A DNA stretch of 64,000 bases from JAMQKA01 sp031569985 (GCF_031569985.1 NZ_JAMQKA010000027.1:11507-75506); one strand, 5' to 3'; counted from the first letter of the stretch, positions 52,388-62,772 are shown. Numbers and translations: made by a program. The notes: generated from the sequence alone by a model not told the origin.

Positions 52388-53227
52388 GTGGAAGAACGAG
52401 AAATTATGACTTCCGATCCGCCCCAGGCTACGATGCCCAAGGATCGAACAGATGAGATGTCTTTCCTGGAACACCTCGAAGAGTTGCGCTGGCACCTTAT
52501 CAAAGGGTTTGGCGGGGTTGCCTTTGGTATGCTTATCGCCTTTATCTTTGGTGATTTCCTGGTTAACAAGGTGATGCTGGGGCCTACTCGTGCTGATTTC
52601 ATTGTGTACCAAATGCTCGGTATCGATGCCATTGATCTCACCCTGCAGAGCCGTAAACTCCCCGGGCAGTTTTTCACTTACTGGGGCACGCTCATTGTGA
52701 TGGGCGGCATCATCGGTTCCCCGATCTTCTTCTACCAGCTATGGGCGTTTGTGGAACCGGCGCTGGAGTCCGCTGAAAAGTGGAAATCAAGATTCAATGT
52801 CGCATTTATCACTTTCTTTTTCCTGCTGGGCGTTAGCTTTGGCTATTTTGTGTTAGTCCCCTTTGCCGTGCAGTTTTTCAGCCAGTTTCAAATCGCTGAT
52901 GTCATCCACAACGATTTTGATATCAATGAATATTTCAGCTCGCTTACCATGTGGGTGCTCTCTTGCGGGGTCATATTTCAGCTTCCGGTGTTAAGTTATT
53001 TTCTGTCAAAATTTGGCCTGCTCACTCCTGAGTTTTTGCGCCAATATCGAAAACACGCCATTGTGACCTGTTTCATTATTTCAGCCTTTCTGACACCGCC
53101 AGATCCTGTATCGCAGGTACTTATCGCCATACCACTCTTACTGCTTTACCAGTTCTCAATATGGGTAAGTAAAATGGGGGTACGGCAGCGTGAAAAAGAA
53201 TTGCGAAAAGCATGGGGAGAAGAATAA
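52388..53227 (+). CDS. tatC: Twin-arginine translocase subunit TatC
   Basis: 279 residues from a GTG at 52388, or 273 from ATG at 52406. About six transmembrane helices. Conserved features are MSFLEHLEELRWHLIKG (near residue 25-40), the first-loop Glu/Arg region, and PLLLLYQFSIW near the end. It recognises the twin-arginine signal and forms the export core with TatA. It is divergent from tatA. The motif MSFLEHLEELR at the N-terminus is diagnostic. A long first periplasmic loop (about 60-85) looks like a Bacteroidota-style insertion. Confidence 0.95.
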   Translation: MEEREIMTSDPPQATMPKDRTDEMSFLEHLEELRWHLIKGFGGVAFGMLIAFIFGDFLVNKVMLGPTRADFIVYQMLGIDAIDLTLQSRKLPGQFFTYWGTLIVMGGIIGSPIFFYQLWAFVEPALESAEKWKSRFNVAFITFFFLLGVSFGYFVLVPFAVQFFSQFQIADVIHNDFDINEYFSSLTMWVLSCGVIFQLPVLSYFLSKFGLLTPEFLRQYRKHAIVTCFIISAFLTPPDPVSQVLIAIPLLLLYQFSIWVSKMGVRQREKELRKAWGEE

Positions 53228-53334
53228 TTCACACGAAGAAACTTCGTTATTAGCACGTGGATTGTAATTCTGTTACTTTCCGTGTCATTTGAATAAATCC
53301 GACAATTAATAAAAAGAAAGTCGACAAATATTTA

Positions 53335-53865
53335 ATGAGTTTATTTACTAAAAAATCGGTTCTGATAGTCGCTCTTTTTACTTGCGCCTTAATTGGAATC
53401 CAGGGATGCGGGGACGGCAACACCATATCTGGACCAGATTTTTCTTCGGTCCCTCCCGCGTGGGATGCCAATGATGCCGATTCAACAATTTCCATGTCAA
53501 ATGGTCTTACAATTCATATCCTTGAGGAAGGCAGCAAAGTGCTTCCCCCGGTAACTGTTCGAGACCAGGTGAGCCTGCGCTATACGGGCCGGACTGAAGA
53601 TGGCACTGTATTTACCAGCTCCTATGCCAACGGAAACACATCTCCCGCAACATTTAGCAATTTAACCCCTACTGCCATCGGGAATACCCCGTCTCTGATC
53701 GAAGGATTTCGACTGGGACTGCTGGGAATGTATGAAGGAGAACAACGTAAAATCATCATTCCACCCAGTTTGGGATACGGCGATTCACGACGGGGTACAA
53801 ATGGTTTTGATCTGAGAAATGAGACGCTGATCTATGACGTAGAGCTCGTCAGAATAGCTGGCTAA
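53335..53865 (+). CDS. FKBP-type peptidyl-prolyl cis-trans isomerase, lipoprotein
   Basis: 176 residues. The signal peptide ends IGIQGC, so it is a lipoprotein, probably periplasmic or on the outer membrane. The FKBP domain (about 60-175) shows VSLRYTGRTEDGTVFTSSY, LIEGFRLGLLGMYEGEQRKIIIPPSLGYGD (read in parts, the family signature) and the terminal YDVELV strand. It should accelerate proline isomerisation of exported proteins. It follows tatC by 107 bp on the same strand. Confidence 0.9.
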   Translation: MSLFTKKSVLIVALFTCALIGIQGCGDGNTISGPDFSSVPPAWDANDADSTISMSNGLTIHILEEGSKVLPPVTVRDQVSLRYTGRTEDGTVFTSSYANGNTSPATFSNLTPTAIGNTPSLIEGFRLGLLGMYEGEQRKIIIPPSLGYGDSRRGTNGFDLRNETLIYDVELVRIAG

Positions 53866-53973
53866 CCCGTATTCCTCACAAGGATTTGGGATAAATTCCT
53901 GTAACTTAATGGCAGACAGTAACTTATATCAGATCCAACGCTAAGATAGTTGTAACAGTATGTAAAAGGCTGC

Positions 53974-54076
53974 GAAATTTCCCCCTCAGCTGCGTTGAAG
54001 AGAAAATAGTCTGCTCAACGTACCAGAATACGTTTGCGGGGTTATTTCCCCTTCGCCTTGTTGAGAAAAAAATTTC
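53974..54076. repeat. Dispersed inverted-repeat element of the GAAATTTCCCC type
   Basis: Starts GAAATTTCCCCCTCAGC and ends AAATTTC, with internal CTGCTCAACGTACC and TACGTTTGCGGGGTT. The ends are imperfect inverted repeats. It lies between the convergent FKBP and alanine racemase genes. No second copy was found in this window. Confidence 0.4.
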
Positions 54077-54096
54077 TTGATGAGAATCCGGGTTAA

Positions 54097-55176
54097 TCAA
54101 TCTCTTTTATAAATTCTTGGCACCCTACATGAGATTCCAGTTACAATTTCGTACGGAATTGTTTGGGTGTTAGCAGCCCACTGATCTGCGGTCATCGCTC
54201 TGGATCCCAGCAGCTCAACCGGCTCTCCCTCTGCGGGAATATCAGAACTGCCCAGGAAAACCATAATGTAGTTCATTGTAACTGTACCCACAACAGTATA
54301 TCGCTGCTGATTGATTGCAACTTCCATATTCCCAGTGAGTAATCGGGGTATTCCCTCTTCATATCCCATTGGAATGGTACCCACAAAACCGTTCTCCGGG
54401 GCTTTCCACCGGGCTCCATAACTGACTGTCTCTCCTTTAGATATCTGTTTTACCTGTACCAAGTGCGACTGCCAGCGGATAGCCGGTACCAATCCCTCGA
54501 TTTCAGTAGAACCCGGTGCATAGCCATATATTCCAATCCCATTGCGCACCATATCAAAATGTGCTTCGGGATAGAATGCCGTCCCCCCGGTGTTCGCCAT
54601 ATGCGTCAGTATCTCAGGTTCAAAGTTTTGGCAAATTGATTTGAACCGGACCAGTTGCTCTTCTGCTTTTTCTGAACCGGGATTATCAGCTGTGGCAAAA
54701 TGGGAGTAAATGCCGGTACAACGAAGTTCGGAATAATTCTGTATAGCTTTCTGGGTTTGTGTAATCTCATCCTGCACAAGACCAAGACGCCCCATCCCGG
54801 TATCAAAATTGAGATGATAATCTGTTCCAGGATTTAGCAGTCTAAAATGAGAGAGCGAGCTAACCGTAGCGGTCAAATCGTGATTTTTATATGTAGGGGC
54901 TGTCTCCGCGGTAGGTACTCCAAAAACAAGAATCGGATTACTTATTCCAACCTCACGCAACTCAATACCTTCCTCCACATCATTTACGGCAAACCAGGCT
55001 ACCTGCTTTTCGATAGCCCGGGCAACCTCCACCGCCCCGTGACCATACGCATTGGCCTTCACAACCGCCATCTGCTTCCCGTTAGTAGGTAAAAACTCTT
55101 TTAATACCTTCAAATTTTGTTTGATGATGGAAATATTAACCTCAACAAATGAATTCCCGGAAATGTCTTTTACCAT
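54097..55176 (-). CDS. alr: Alanine racemase
   Basis: 359 residues, cytoplasmic, PLP-dependent. It supplies D-alanine for peptidoglycan. The PLP Lys40 is in MAVVKANAYGHG and the second catalytic base Tyr253 in ETVSYGARW. The N-terminal barrel and C-terminal beta domain (about 235-359) are both present. It is 56 bp after the phytoene-desaturase-like gene on the same strand and may share its promoter. Confidence 0.95.
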   Translation of the reverse strand: MVKDISGNSFVEVNISIIKQNLKVLKEFLPTNGKQMAVVKANAYGHGAVEVARAIEKQVAWFAVNDVEEGIELREVGISNPILVFGVPTAETAPTYKNHDLTATVSSLSHFRLLNPGTDYHLNFDTGMGRLGLVQDEITQTQKAIQNYSELRCTGIYSHFATADNPGSEKAEEQLVRFKSICQNFEPEILTHMANTGGTAFYPEAHFDMVRNGIGIYGYAPGSTEIEGLVPAIRWQSHLVQVKQISKGETVSYGARWKAPENGFVGTIPMGYEEGIPRLLTGNMEVAINQQRYTVVGTVTMNYIMVFLGSSDIPAEGEPVELLGSRAMTADQWAANTQTIPYEIVTGISCRVPRIYKRD

Positions 55177-55232
55177 TCTTTCTATTGGAATTTAAAATTC
55201 ACGCATGACGCGACACTCACGACACAACCATA

Positions 55233-56843
55233 CTAAAAAAACCATTTCTGCTTCTTAAGATCTTTCAAGATCACCTGCGCGGCATTGTGTCCTGCGGCGC
55301 CAAACACCCCGCCGCCCGGGTGACAAGAAGCGCTGGAAAGGTATAAATTTTCTATCGGTGTTTTATACTCGCTCATCTCCGGGATCGGCCGAAACATAAA
55401 CATCTGGTCAAAACTCATTTCCACATGCATCACGTTGCCACGCGGCATGGCGTGTTTTCGCTCAATGTCGAGCGGCGATTGAATATACCAGTCGATCAGC
55501 TTCCCCTCCATATTAGGAGCATACCGGGTTACTACATCATAGATCTTTTGTGCTTCCCGCTCCCGGATATCATCCCAGTGCTCCCCGTTGTTCAACTCGT
55601 ACGGGTGCCACTGTGCCCAGGCAAACAGCGTATGCCCGCCATCCGGTGCCACCTCGGGATCAATTTTAGAGAATGTCATAGCCAGCACTGCGGGATCTTC
55701 GGGAGGCAAGCCCTTGGTGTAATCCCCGATCGCGTTCCTCATATACTGCGTAGAGGGGGCCAGCAACTGCATCCCGTTGTGTACGTCTGGATCATCAGGA
55801 CACGCTGTATACTCGGGAAGCTCCTCCACCGCACAGCGTATTACCATTCCAAATCCATTGCCCACGTTGATGTTTTCGACCTTTTCATAAAGAGAGGAAT
55901 CCAGGTGCTCACGTCCCACCATCTTCATCATCGTTGTCTGCACGTGCGCATTCGATACGATTGTATCAGCAAAAAAGTCCTCGCGCTCAGCCGTTCGCAC
56001 TCCTTTGGCCTCACCATTTTTGATAATGATGTTTTCTACCGGAGAACTGGTTTGAATGGTACCCCCATGTGCCTCCAAAAAATTTGCCATCGCCTGCGTG
56101 AGCATCCCACTCCCCCCTTTCGGATGTTTGGCCCCGCTTTGGTGTAGCATCGACTGCCAACCGGCAAAATCTCCAGTAGCGGGGTGATCGGGTGTGGGAC
56201 CGGACTGCGCGGCAAACCATGTAAGTGCGGCCTTCATCCAGGGATTCTCGAAGGCGTTATCGACTACCTTGCCATAGCTGCTGAAAATCTTTTGAAGTCC
56301 GGCCGCTTGTTCACCCTTCTTAAACATGGAACCGCCGCGGATCTGTCCCTTTGCCAGCTCAGTCACAATATTTTTCCCGGATGGCGGAACCATAAAGGCC
56401 TTCAAGACGCCCTCGTTTACTCTCCCCCAGAATTCAACAAAATCCCGGTAATTCTCTACATCCTCCGACGCCACTTGTGCAATCGACTCCAAGGTACGTT
56501 CCAAGTCTCTATAAAAATGTATCACCCCTTTTCGAGACTGACCGGGAGGCAGCGGGTACGACATTATCGGGTCCATCTCGATATATTCCAGCCCATACTT
56601 CTCAAGTTCAAGCTCCTCAAGTATGCCTGTCTGGTGAATCATGATATGCACTGATGAGCCCACATCCATCCGGAATCCCCCGGGATACTCTTTTGACTGG
56701 AACATCGTTTCGGTACACACTGCGCCCCCGATATTTTCACGCCGTTCCAAAACCAACACGGAATACCCAGCTTTGGCCAGGTAACATCCGGTTACTAAAC
56801 CATTGTGACCGGAACCGATAATTATGACATCGTAATTGCTCAT
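55233..56843 (-). CDS. Phytoene-desaturase-like FAD-dependent oxidoreductase
   Basis: 536 residues. The N-terminal FAD site is IIGSGHNGLVTGCYLAKAGYSVLVLERR (residues 7-34, read in parts: GSGHNGLVTG then LVLERR). The C-terminus has LYLSSASCHPGGGVFGAAGHNAA (near 505, read in part), typical of the PYROXD2/CrtI-type family. The substrate is not clear, since no carotenoid gene (crtB, crtE or crtY) is adjacent. Members include CrtI and many oxidoreductases of unknown function. It is on the same strand as alr and diverges from sppA. Confidence 0.75.
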   Translation of the reverse strand: MSNYDVIIIGSGHNGLVTGCYLAKAGYSVLVLERRENIGGAVCTETMFQSKEYPGGFRMDVGSSVHIMIHQTGILEELELEKYGLEYIEMDPIMSYPLPPGQSRKGVIHFYRDLERTLESIAQVASEDVENYRDFVEFWGRVNEGVLKAFMVPPSGKNIVTELAKGQIRGGSMFKKGEQAAGLQKIFSSYGKVVDNAFENPWMKAALTWFAAQSGPTPDHPATGDFAGWQSMLHQSGAKHPKGGSGMLTQAMANFLEAHGGTIQTSSPVENIIIKNGEAKGVRTAEREDFFADTIVSNAHVQTTMMKMVGREHLDSSLYEKVENINVGNGFGMVIRCAVEELPEYTACPDDPDVHNGMQLLAPSTQYMRNAIGDYTKGLPPEDPAVLAMTFSKIDPEVAPDGGHTLFAWAQWHPYELNNGEHWDDIREREAQKIYDVVTRYAPNMEGKLIDWYIQSPLDIERKHAMPRGNVMHVEMSFDQMFMFRPIPEMSEYKTPIENLYLSSASCHPGGGVFGAAGHNAAQVILKDLKKQKWFF

Positions 56844-56941
56844 TGTAATATCTTTTCGCTTTTTATAACATCACTGAACGTATGTCGTGTAACACATTGT
56901 TATCCAGATAATTCCGAAAATCTCACAATTTATTTTTAAGT

Positions 56942-58732
56942 ATGAAGTTTTTTCAAACCCTGATCGCCTCTACGCTGGGCTTCTTAATAGCTGTATTTAT
57001 CCTGTTCATCATATTTTTTATAACCATTTCCAGCAGTACCCAGCAGCCCGAACCGTACGTACGTGATAATACCGTTCTTAAAATAAACTTGCAGGGAGCG
57101 CTTTCTGCACAGCAAGCCTCCAACCCTTTTGATGAGCTCCTTTCAACTGGGGGCGGGCCCAAGGTTTCGCTGGAATCGATGCGGGAGAACCTGGACAAAG
57201 CTGCAAAGCACGACAATATTAAAGGGGTCTGGCTTGAACTGGATTTTGTTTCCGGCGGATGGGCGAACCTGGAAGAGGCGCATCGTATGATAAAAACATT
57301 CCGTGACAGCACCGATAAATTTGTGTATGCCAGTACTTCTGAAATGGGCTATAATGAAAAGGGCTACTACCTGGCCACAGCAGCCGATTCTGTCTTTGCA
57401 CCTGCCGAATCATTTTTCGAGTTCGACGGTTTCTACACGCAAGTTTCCTTTTATACCGGATTATTCGAGAAAATAGGCGTTGAGGCCGAAATAGCCCGCC
57501 ACGGCAAGTATAAATCAGCTGTGGAACCTTATTATCAAAAAGAGCTCTCGGAAGAAAGCCGATACCAGCTGGAACAGATTATTTCGGATGTCAGCACTCA
57601 TTTTGTACAAGCCGTTAGTGAGAAAACGGGGAAATCAGCAGATGAACTAAACGGAATTATGAACAATGCTCCGAACCTGTTAATCCAAAATGCTTATAAA
57701 AACGGGCTGGTGGATTCCCTGCTATCGCCAAACGACCTGGAACAACTGATCAATAAAAGGATGGGCGTAAGCGAGGATCGCTCGCTTAATACGATATCCA
57801 ACAGCCGGTACTACCGGGTAACGCCTGGAACGGCGGGGCTGGAGAGCAACTCCACCAGTGATAAAATTGCGGTTATCTACGCCAACGGTCCTATACTTTA
57901 TGGGACAAATGGCGATTCTCCATTTGATAATCAGCAGATTATCACTGCCTCTTTCTTTGAAGAACAGTTGGAAGAAATTCGTGACGATGATGATGTCAAG
58001 GCCGCCGTTGTGCGCATAAACAGTCCGGGGGGTTCCGGCAGTACGTCCGACCTGATCTGGAGTAAACTGCGCGATCTCTCCAAAGAGATGCCGGTCATCG
58101 CTTCCATGGGGCCAGTTGCAGCTTCCGGGGGGTATTACATCGCCATGGCAGCCGATTCCATCGTGGCTGAATCAACCACAATCACCGGTTCCATCGGGGT
58201 ATTCTCTACAAAATTTAACACCAAACAGCTGTGGAATGAAGAGCTGGGTATCACATTTGACCAGGTGAAATCCCACCAGTATGCCGACTGGCTGAATCCT
58301 ACACGCGGTTTCACTGAAACAGAACGAAAGGCCTACCAGCAGTTTACCGACCGTTTTTACCAGACATTCATATCAAAAGTGGCCGAATCACGGGATATGA
58401 CGGTTGAGGAGGTCGATGCCGTGGCCCAGGGCCGCGTATGGACGGGACAGGACGCATTGGACCAAAATCTTGTGGATATTCTCGGTGGACTTGAAGATGC
58501 GGTTAAAATTGCAGCAGAGAAGGCGGAGGTATCCACATACAGTGTAGAATCATATCCGAAACCCAAGGAATTGTATGAACTTTTTATGAGCTCAGCACAA
58601 ACGAAAGCCAGTGCGTTGTTTAACCAGTCATTCTTTCTCCCAAATGAGCAAACTGAACAGCTCAAAACGCTGTTTAGGTATGGTAAAAGTGATCCATTGT
58701 TAATATTTCCGTATGATTTAACTATCCAGTAA
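56942..58732 (+). CDS. sppA: Signal peptide peptidase SppA, 67-kDa type
   Basis: 596 residues with a single N-terminal membrane anchor (about 10-30). The tandem ClpP-like halves are typical of the long form. The general-base Lys191 is in GKYKSAVEPY (N-terminal half) and the nucleophile Ser395 in GPVAASGGYYIA (C-terminal half). It degrades signal peptides left in the membrane after protein export. It diverges from the phytoene-desaturase-like gene, and the MBL gene starts 4 bp after its stop. Confidence 0.95.
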   Translation: MKFFQTLIASTLGFLIAVFILFIIFFITISSSTQQPEPYVRDNTVLKINLQGALSAQQASNPFDELLSTGGGPKVSLESMRENLDKAAKHDNIKGVWLELDFVSGGWANLEEAHRMIKTFRDSTDKFVYASTSEMGYNEKGYYLATAADSVFAPAESFFEFDGFYTQVSFYTGLFEKIGVEAEIARHGKYKSAVEPYYQKELSEESRYQLEQIISDVSTHFVQAVSEKTGKSADELNGIMNNAPNLLIQNAYKNGLVDSLLSPNDLEQLINKRMGVSEDRSLNTISNSRYYRVTPGTAGLESNSTSDKIAVIYANGPILYGTNGDSPFDNQQIITASFFEEQLEEIRDDDDVKAAVVRINSPGGSGSTSDLIWSKLRDLSKEMPVIASMGPVAASGGYYIAMAADSIVAESTTITGSIGVFSTKFNTKQLWNEELGITFDQVKSHQYADWLNPTRGFTETERKAYQQFTDRFYQTFISKVAESRDMTVEEVDAVAQGRVWTGQDALDQNLVDILGGLEDAVKIAAEKAEVSTYSVESYPKPKELYELFMSSAQTKASALFNQSFFLPNEQTEQLKTLFRYGKSDPLLIFPYDLTIQ

Positions 58733-58736
58733 TAAT

Positions 58737-59579
58737 ATGAACATTGGACGATTTTCAATAGAACAGCTCAGTGAAGGACGGTTTGAACTGTTTGACGACG
58801 GAAGAGTCAACCGGCTGACACACCAGGAAGATACCGGTCCTGCTATTGATCTCCCCACTCAGGTCTCATCCACTGTGGGGATCGATCCGGTCCTTGTTTC
58901 CTCAAACGAGCACAAGATCCTGCTGGACACTGGACTCGGTTGGGGACTTGATGCGGGCAGTAACTATTCCGACGTATCAAATGCCGTGACCAACCTCGAT
59001 ATTTTTGGTCTTCAGCCGGAGGATATCACCCACGTCATCCTGACTCACCTGCATTATGATCATGTGGCGGGATCAACATACACGGACGATCAATCGAAAA
59101 CGCAGCCCACATTTCCAAATGCCAAATATTACCTTCAAAAACGTGAATGGGAATATGCGCTATCGGAAACCAGTGAAGCCAATCTGGTGAAAGGTGCCAG
59201 TTATAAACTTGATGATCTTTACCGTCTGTTCGCGGATGATTACTTGGTATTGCTGGAAAAAGATTTTAAAGAAATCGTACGCGGAATCACTGTGCTTTGG
59301 ACGGGTGGACATACACCCGGGCACCAGGTGATCAGGATTAACGACAGCGGGGAATCGGCTTATTATCTTGGCGACCTGCTGCCCAGCGAGAAGCATCTCA
59401 ACCGGTATGCCATGCGCCAAATGGATATTCATCCCAACCAGGCGAAAAAGAAAAAGATTCAACTTATGCGGCAGTTATGTGACGAGAATGCCTGTCTGCT
59501 TTTCTACCACTCCCTTTATTCCAAATCGGGCATGCTCACCAAAAATGAAAAAGAAAAGTATGTGCTGAAAAGTATTTGA
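58737..59579 (+). CDS. MBL-fold metallo-hydrolase
   Basis: 280 residues, cytoplasmic. The metal site is HLHYDHVAG, with His104, His106, Asp108 and His109, and further His in GGHTPGHQV (near 195) and HSLYSKS near the C-terminus. The length and order resemble the AHL-lactonase/AttM-like or quorum-quenching group, but those names cannot be assigned from sequence alone. It starts 4 bp after sppA, so it is likely co-transcribed with it. Confidence 0.8.
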   Translation: MNIGRFSIEQLSEGRFELFDDGRVNRLTHQEDTGPAIDLPTQVSSTVGIDPVLVSSNEHKILLDTGLGWGLDAGSNYSDVSNAVTNLDIFGLQPEDITHVILTHLHYDHVAGSTYTDDQSKTQPTFPNAKYYLQKREWEYALSETSEANLVKGASYKLDDLYRLFADDYLVLLEKDFKEIVRGITVLWTGGHTPGHQVIRINDSGESAYYLGDLLPSEKHLNRYAMRQMDIHPNQAKKKKIQLMRQLCDENACLLFYHSLYSKSGMLTKNEKEKYVLKSI

Positions 59580-59634
59580 TCGGGTTTCTTTACTGAAAAG
59601 AATATCCATTGCATGAATGTATTCTATTCTACAT

Positions 59635-59670
59635 AAAAAAGGTGTAGCGCACTGTGGAGTGTACTACACC
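59635..59670 (-). terminator. Rho-independent terminator after the rho gene
   Basis: Outer stem GGTGTAG/CTACACC (59641-59647 and 59664-59670) with an inner CACT/AGTG pairing. Read on the minus strand it is followed by a run of six T at 59635-59640. It lies 94 bp beyond the rho stop. Confidence 0.8.
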
Positions 59671-59763
59671 AGATTCTACCGATCGTTTTAGAGCAACACA
59701 AATTACGCATTACGAATCAGATACCTGAGGCTAATCCTACTTAACGTGACAACTACTTCCTTG

Positions 59764-61290
59764 CTACTTATTCATTGAGAGCAGAAACTCTTCGTTGTCT
59801 TTTGTGCCCTTCATCTTGTCGAGCAAGAACTCCATCGCCTCGTTTGCATTCATGCGGTTGAGATAGCGGCGGAGCAGCACCACTTTTTCACGTTCAGTTT
59901 CCGGCACGATAAGCTCTTCACGACGCGTACCGCTTTTGAATATATCCATGGCGGGATAGATGCGTCGATCGGCCAGGTTACGATCCAGCACAACCTCCAT
60001 ATTACCGGTGCCTTTGAACTCCTCGAAAATCAGGTCATCCATACGTGAGCCGGTTTGAACAAGTGCGGTAGCTAAAATTGAAAGGCTGCCGCCGTCCTCA
60101 ATATTTCGTGCCGAGCTAAAGAGCTGACGCGGTGCTTTAAGTGCCTCGGAATCCACACCACCCGACATCGTGCGGCCCGTATTAGGGGCACAGATGTTGT
60201 AAGCGCGAGACAGTCGCGTGATGGAGTCCATCAGCATCAACACATCGTGGCCGCTCTCTACAAGGCGTTTCGCTTTCTCAAATACAATCTCTGAAAGCCC
60301 GATATGGTTCTCAGGACGCTCATCGAATGTAGAGGCCACAACTTCGGCATTTTCTACATTTCGCTCCATTTCGGTAACCTCCTCGGGACGCTCATCAATC
60401 AACAAGATGATCACCTTGGTATCAGGTGAATTTTTGTTGACCGCATTGGCTATATTCCGCAGTATGGTAGTCTTACCTGTTTTAGGCTGTGCAACAATCA
60501 GCCCCCTCTGCCCTTTTCCAAGTGGAGCAAATAGGTCGATGATACGTGTCGTTTTTTCGTTTGGATCGTACTCCAGCTTATAGCGTTCGTCCGGATAGAT
60601 CGGCAACAGATCCTCAAAATCACCCCGGTTGTCCATATCATGAGGAATTTTGCCGTTGACGCCATCAACACGCAGAAGGGCAAAATAGCGTTCGCCTACT
60701 TTGGGTGGACGGATAATGCCGATAACGCAATCTCCCTGCTTCAGTCGAAATCGCTTAATCTGGGAGGGCGATACATAAATATCATCCGGACTAGCCTTGT
60801 AGTTATAATTCACCGAACGCAGGAAGCCATAGCCATCCGGTAAAATTTCAAGCGTACCCTCATTTATCAGGTATGGTCCGAGATCAGGCCTGATTTCATC
60901 CAGGCGCTCCTTCAGCGTGGGCGCATCAGAGTCCGGGAGAATATCGTGAACACTCTTTTTCTTTTTCTTATTACCGTTGTTCGATTTAGAATTTGATTTC
61001 GAACTGCCCCGAGATCGGCCTCGACTCGGCTTTTCAGGTTTCTTTTTATAAGGCTGGGTATGCTCAATCTCATTTTCTGAACTCGAAGAAGAATCAGAGC
61101 CATCTTCCGGCATAGATTCAGCTTGCTCCCGGGCTGTTTCACTGATCTTATCGATAAGCTGCTGTTTACGCAGTCCTGTTACCGACTTGAGCCCCTGTTC
61201 ACGGGCAAGCTTTTGTAGTTCTTTGACCGTCTTACGATGTAGTTTTTCAATTTCCTCTTCAGTCAACCCATCGGTCTGGATATCCGACAT
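59764..61290 (-). CDS. rho: Transcription termination factor Rho
   Basis: 508 residues. An N-terminal Rho_N helical domain (about 15-55) is followed by a Ser-, Lys- and Arg-rich disordered insertion (about 58-115). The cold-shock-like RNA-binding domain (about 120-215) has GYGFLRS. The ATPase ring shows Walker A in VAQPKTGKTT (267-275) and the Q-loop and R-loop of the family. It unwinds RNA from RNA polymerase and ends many transcripts. The insertion is longer than in Escherichia coli Rho (419 residues), as often seen in Bacteroidota. It has its own terminator. Confidence 0.97.
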   Translation of the reverse strand: MSDIQTDGLTEEEIEKLHRKTVKELQKLAREQGLKSVTGLRKQQLIDKISETAREQAESMPEDGSDSSSSSENEIEHTQPYKKKPEKPSRGRSRGSSKSNSKSNNGNKKKKKSVHDILPDSDAPTLKERLDEIRPDLGPYLINEGTLEILPDGYGFLRSVNYNYKASPDDIYVSPSQIKRFRLKQGDCVIGIIRPPKVGERYFALLRVDGVNGKIPHDMDNRGDFEDLLPIYPDERYKLEYDPNEKTTRIIDLFAPLGKGQRGLIVAQPKTGKTTILRNIANAVNKNSPDTKVIILLIDERPEEVTEMERNVENAEVVASTFDERPENHIGLSEIVFEKAKRLVESGHDVLMLMDSITRLSRAYNICAPNTGRTMSGGVDSEALKAPRQLFSSARNIEDGGSLSILATALVQTGSRMDDLIFEEFKGTGNMEVVLDRNLADRRIYPAMDIFKSGTRREELIVPETEREKVVLLRRYLNRMNANEAMEFLLDKMKGTKDNEEFLLSMNK

Positions 61291-61435
61291 AATTCGCTAT
61301 TTACTGTGATTGATTAAATTAGTGTGAGATGAATAAAAAAATTCGAAGTAAGTGAAAAAAATTGTGTGTGCTTAAAGAGAGTTGGTTACACTGCCAAACT
61401 GCAAATGTAAGCAATCAGAATAGAAAAGAAACTGG

Positions 61436-62719
61436 CTAGTGGTTGGGACGGATTGTTTGTACCCATTCCCGAACCGTCGAGTAAAAGTAAAAACTTCCAG
61501 CAAAAATTACTAATTCTGACTCAAGTTCTTTCAAAAAAAGCGTTTGTTGTTTTTTATCTACGGAAACGACATCCGTGTTGGGCAGCCATTTTTCAATTTC
61601 CCTCGCGTCAGCTGCTCTTTTAGACCCTATTGTATAATAGTAGATTTTTTTGAATTTCTGAAACTCTGCCATCATCATTTCATTAATTTTATCTTTCATA
61701 AGTGATAAAACCAGCGTTGTTCGATCCAAAGACTGCATATTGGCAACAGTTTTTGTCAAATTCTGCACGGCTTCCAGGTTGTGAGCGCCGTCAAAGTACC
61801 AATCCAATTCAGAATGCAGTTTTTCAAAGCGGCCAAGTAAGGTAAATGTTGACTTCACCTTCTGAAGCCCACGATTAAGTTTTTTGCCGGGGACGGGATA
61901 TCGGTCTGACAGCACCTGCACTACCTGCCATGCCAGTGCAACATTGTGAACCTGGATGGGACTGACAAGATCCGTTGTAAATTCAACCGGACTTCCATCT
62001 ATGTTGAGTATACAAACGCCATTTCTCCAGGTTGGTTCCATCGAATTTGTCTGGTAAATACGGCTCTTTTTGTTCTTGGCTATTGCCATTACTTCCTCGG
62101 ATGCCCCAAAAGAAACATTCCCCAATACCACTGGAACACCTTGTTTTATGATTCCCGCTTTCTCGCGAGCAATGCTCCGGATATCTTCCCCCAGGATATC
62201 AGTGTGATCCAGCGAAATATTCGTAATAACGGAAACCAGCGGTGTAATGATATTGGTAGCATCCAGCCTGCCGCCAAGCCCCACTTCAATGATTGCCAAA
62301 TCAATATTTTTGTGACGAAACCACCAAAATGCAATGGCCGTACTCAACTCAAAGTAGGTAAGTCGAAAGCTCTTGACTAAACCGCTGTATTTATTCAAAA
62401 AAATCAATAACTCCTCATCTGTAATATATTTACCGTCAACCTGGAACCGCTCCCTATACTCCAATAAATGAGGGGAAGTATATAGGCCTGTTTTATAGCC
62501 CCCTTCATGATAGATGGCACCCAAAATCTGGCAGGTACTACCCTTACCGTTGGTACCCGCAACATGAATAGAAGGAAAATCATCTTGTGGGTCACCAATC
62601 GCTTCACAAAATTTTTGAAATCGTTCCAAGTCAAATCGTGCAGCCGCAGAACCGGTGTTTTGAAAAGCCGGGATAGCATCCAAAAACCGGTAAATATCTT
62701 CAGAGGTATTTAATTTCAT
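61436..62719 (-). CDS. folC: Folylpolyglutamate synthase / dihydrofolate synthase
   Basis: 427 residues, cytoplasmic, Mur-ligase superfamily. The P-loop is HVAGTNGKGSTCQ (near 53-65), and GLGGRLDATNII (near 146) and a LSLMKDK stretch near the C-terminal half are typical. It adds glutamate to dihydropteroate and to folates, ATP-dependently. It diverges from pyrD with 53 bp between the two start codons. Confidence 0.93.
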   Translation of the reverse strand: MKLNTSEDIYRFLDAIPAFQNTGSAAARFDLERFQKFCEAIGDPQDDFPSIHVAGTNGKGSTCQILGAIYHEGGYKTGLYTSPHLLEYRERFQVDGKYITDEELLIFLNKYSGLVKSFRLTYFELSTAIAFWWFRHKNIDLAIIEVGLGGRLDATNIITPLVSVITNISLDHTDILGEDIRSIAREKAGIIKQGVPVVLGNVSFGASEEVMAIAKNKKSRIYQTNSMEPTWRNGVCILNIDGSPVEFTTDLVSPIQVHNVALAWQVVQVLSDRYPVPGKKLNRGLQKVKSTFTLLGRFEKLHSELDWYFDGAHNLEAVQNLTKTVANMQSLDRTTLVLSLMKDKINEMMMAEFQKFKKIYYYTIGSKRAADAREIEKWLPNTDVVSVDKKQQTLFLKELESELVIFAGSFYFYSTVREWVQTIRPNH

Positions 62720-62772
62720 TTCTTAGACTTAGCTCGTACATTAAAACGGCTTTGAAGTTCATTACAATAAGA

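Noticed and set aside
58737..59579. Assignment of the MBL protein as an N-acyl-homoserine-lactone lactonase
   Set aside because: The HxHxDH motif and length are shared by many MBL hydrolases; nothing in the context supports quorum quenching.
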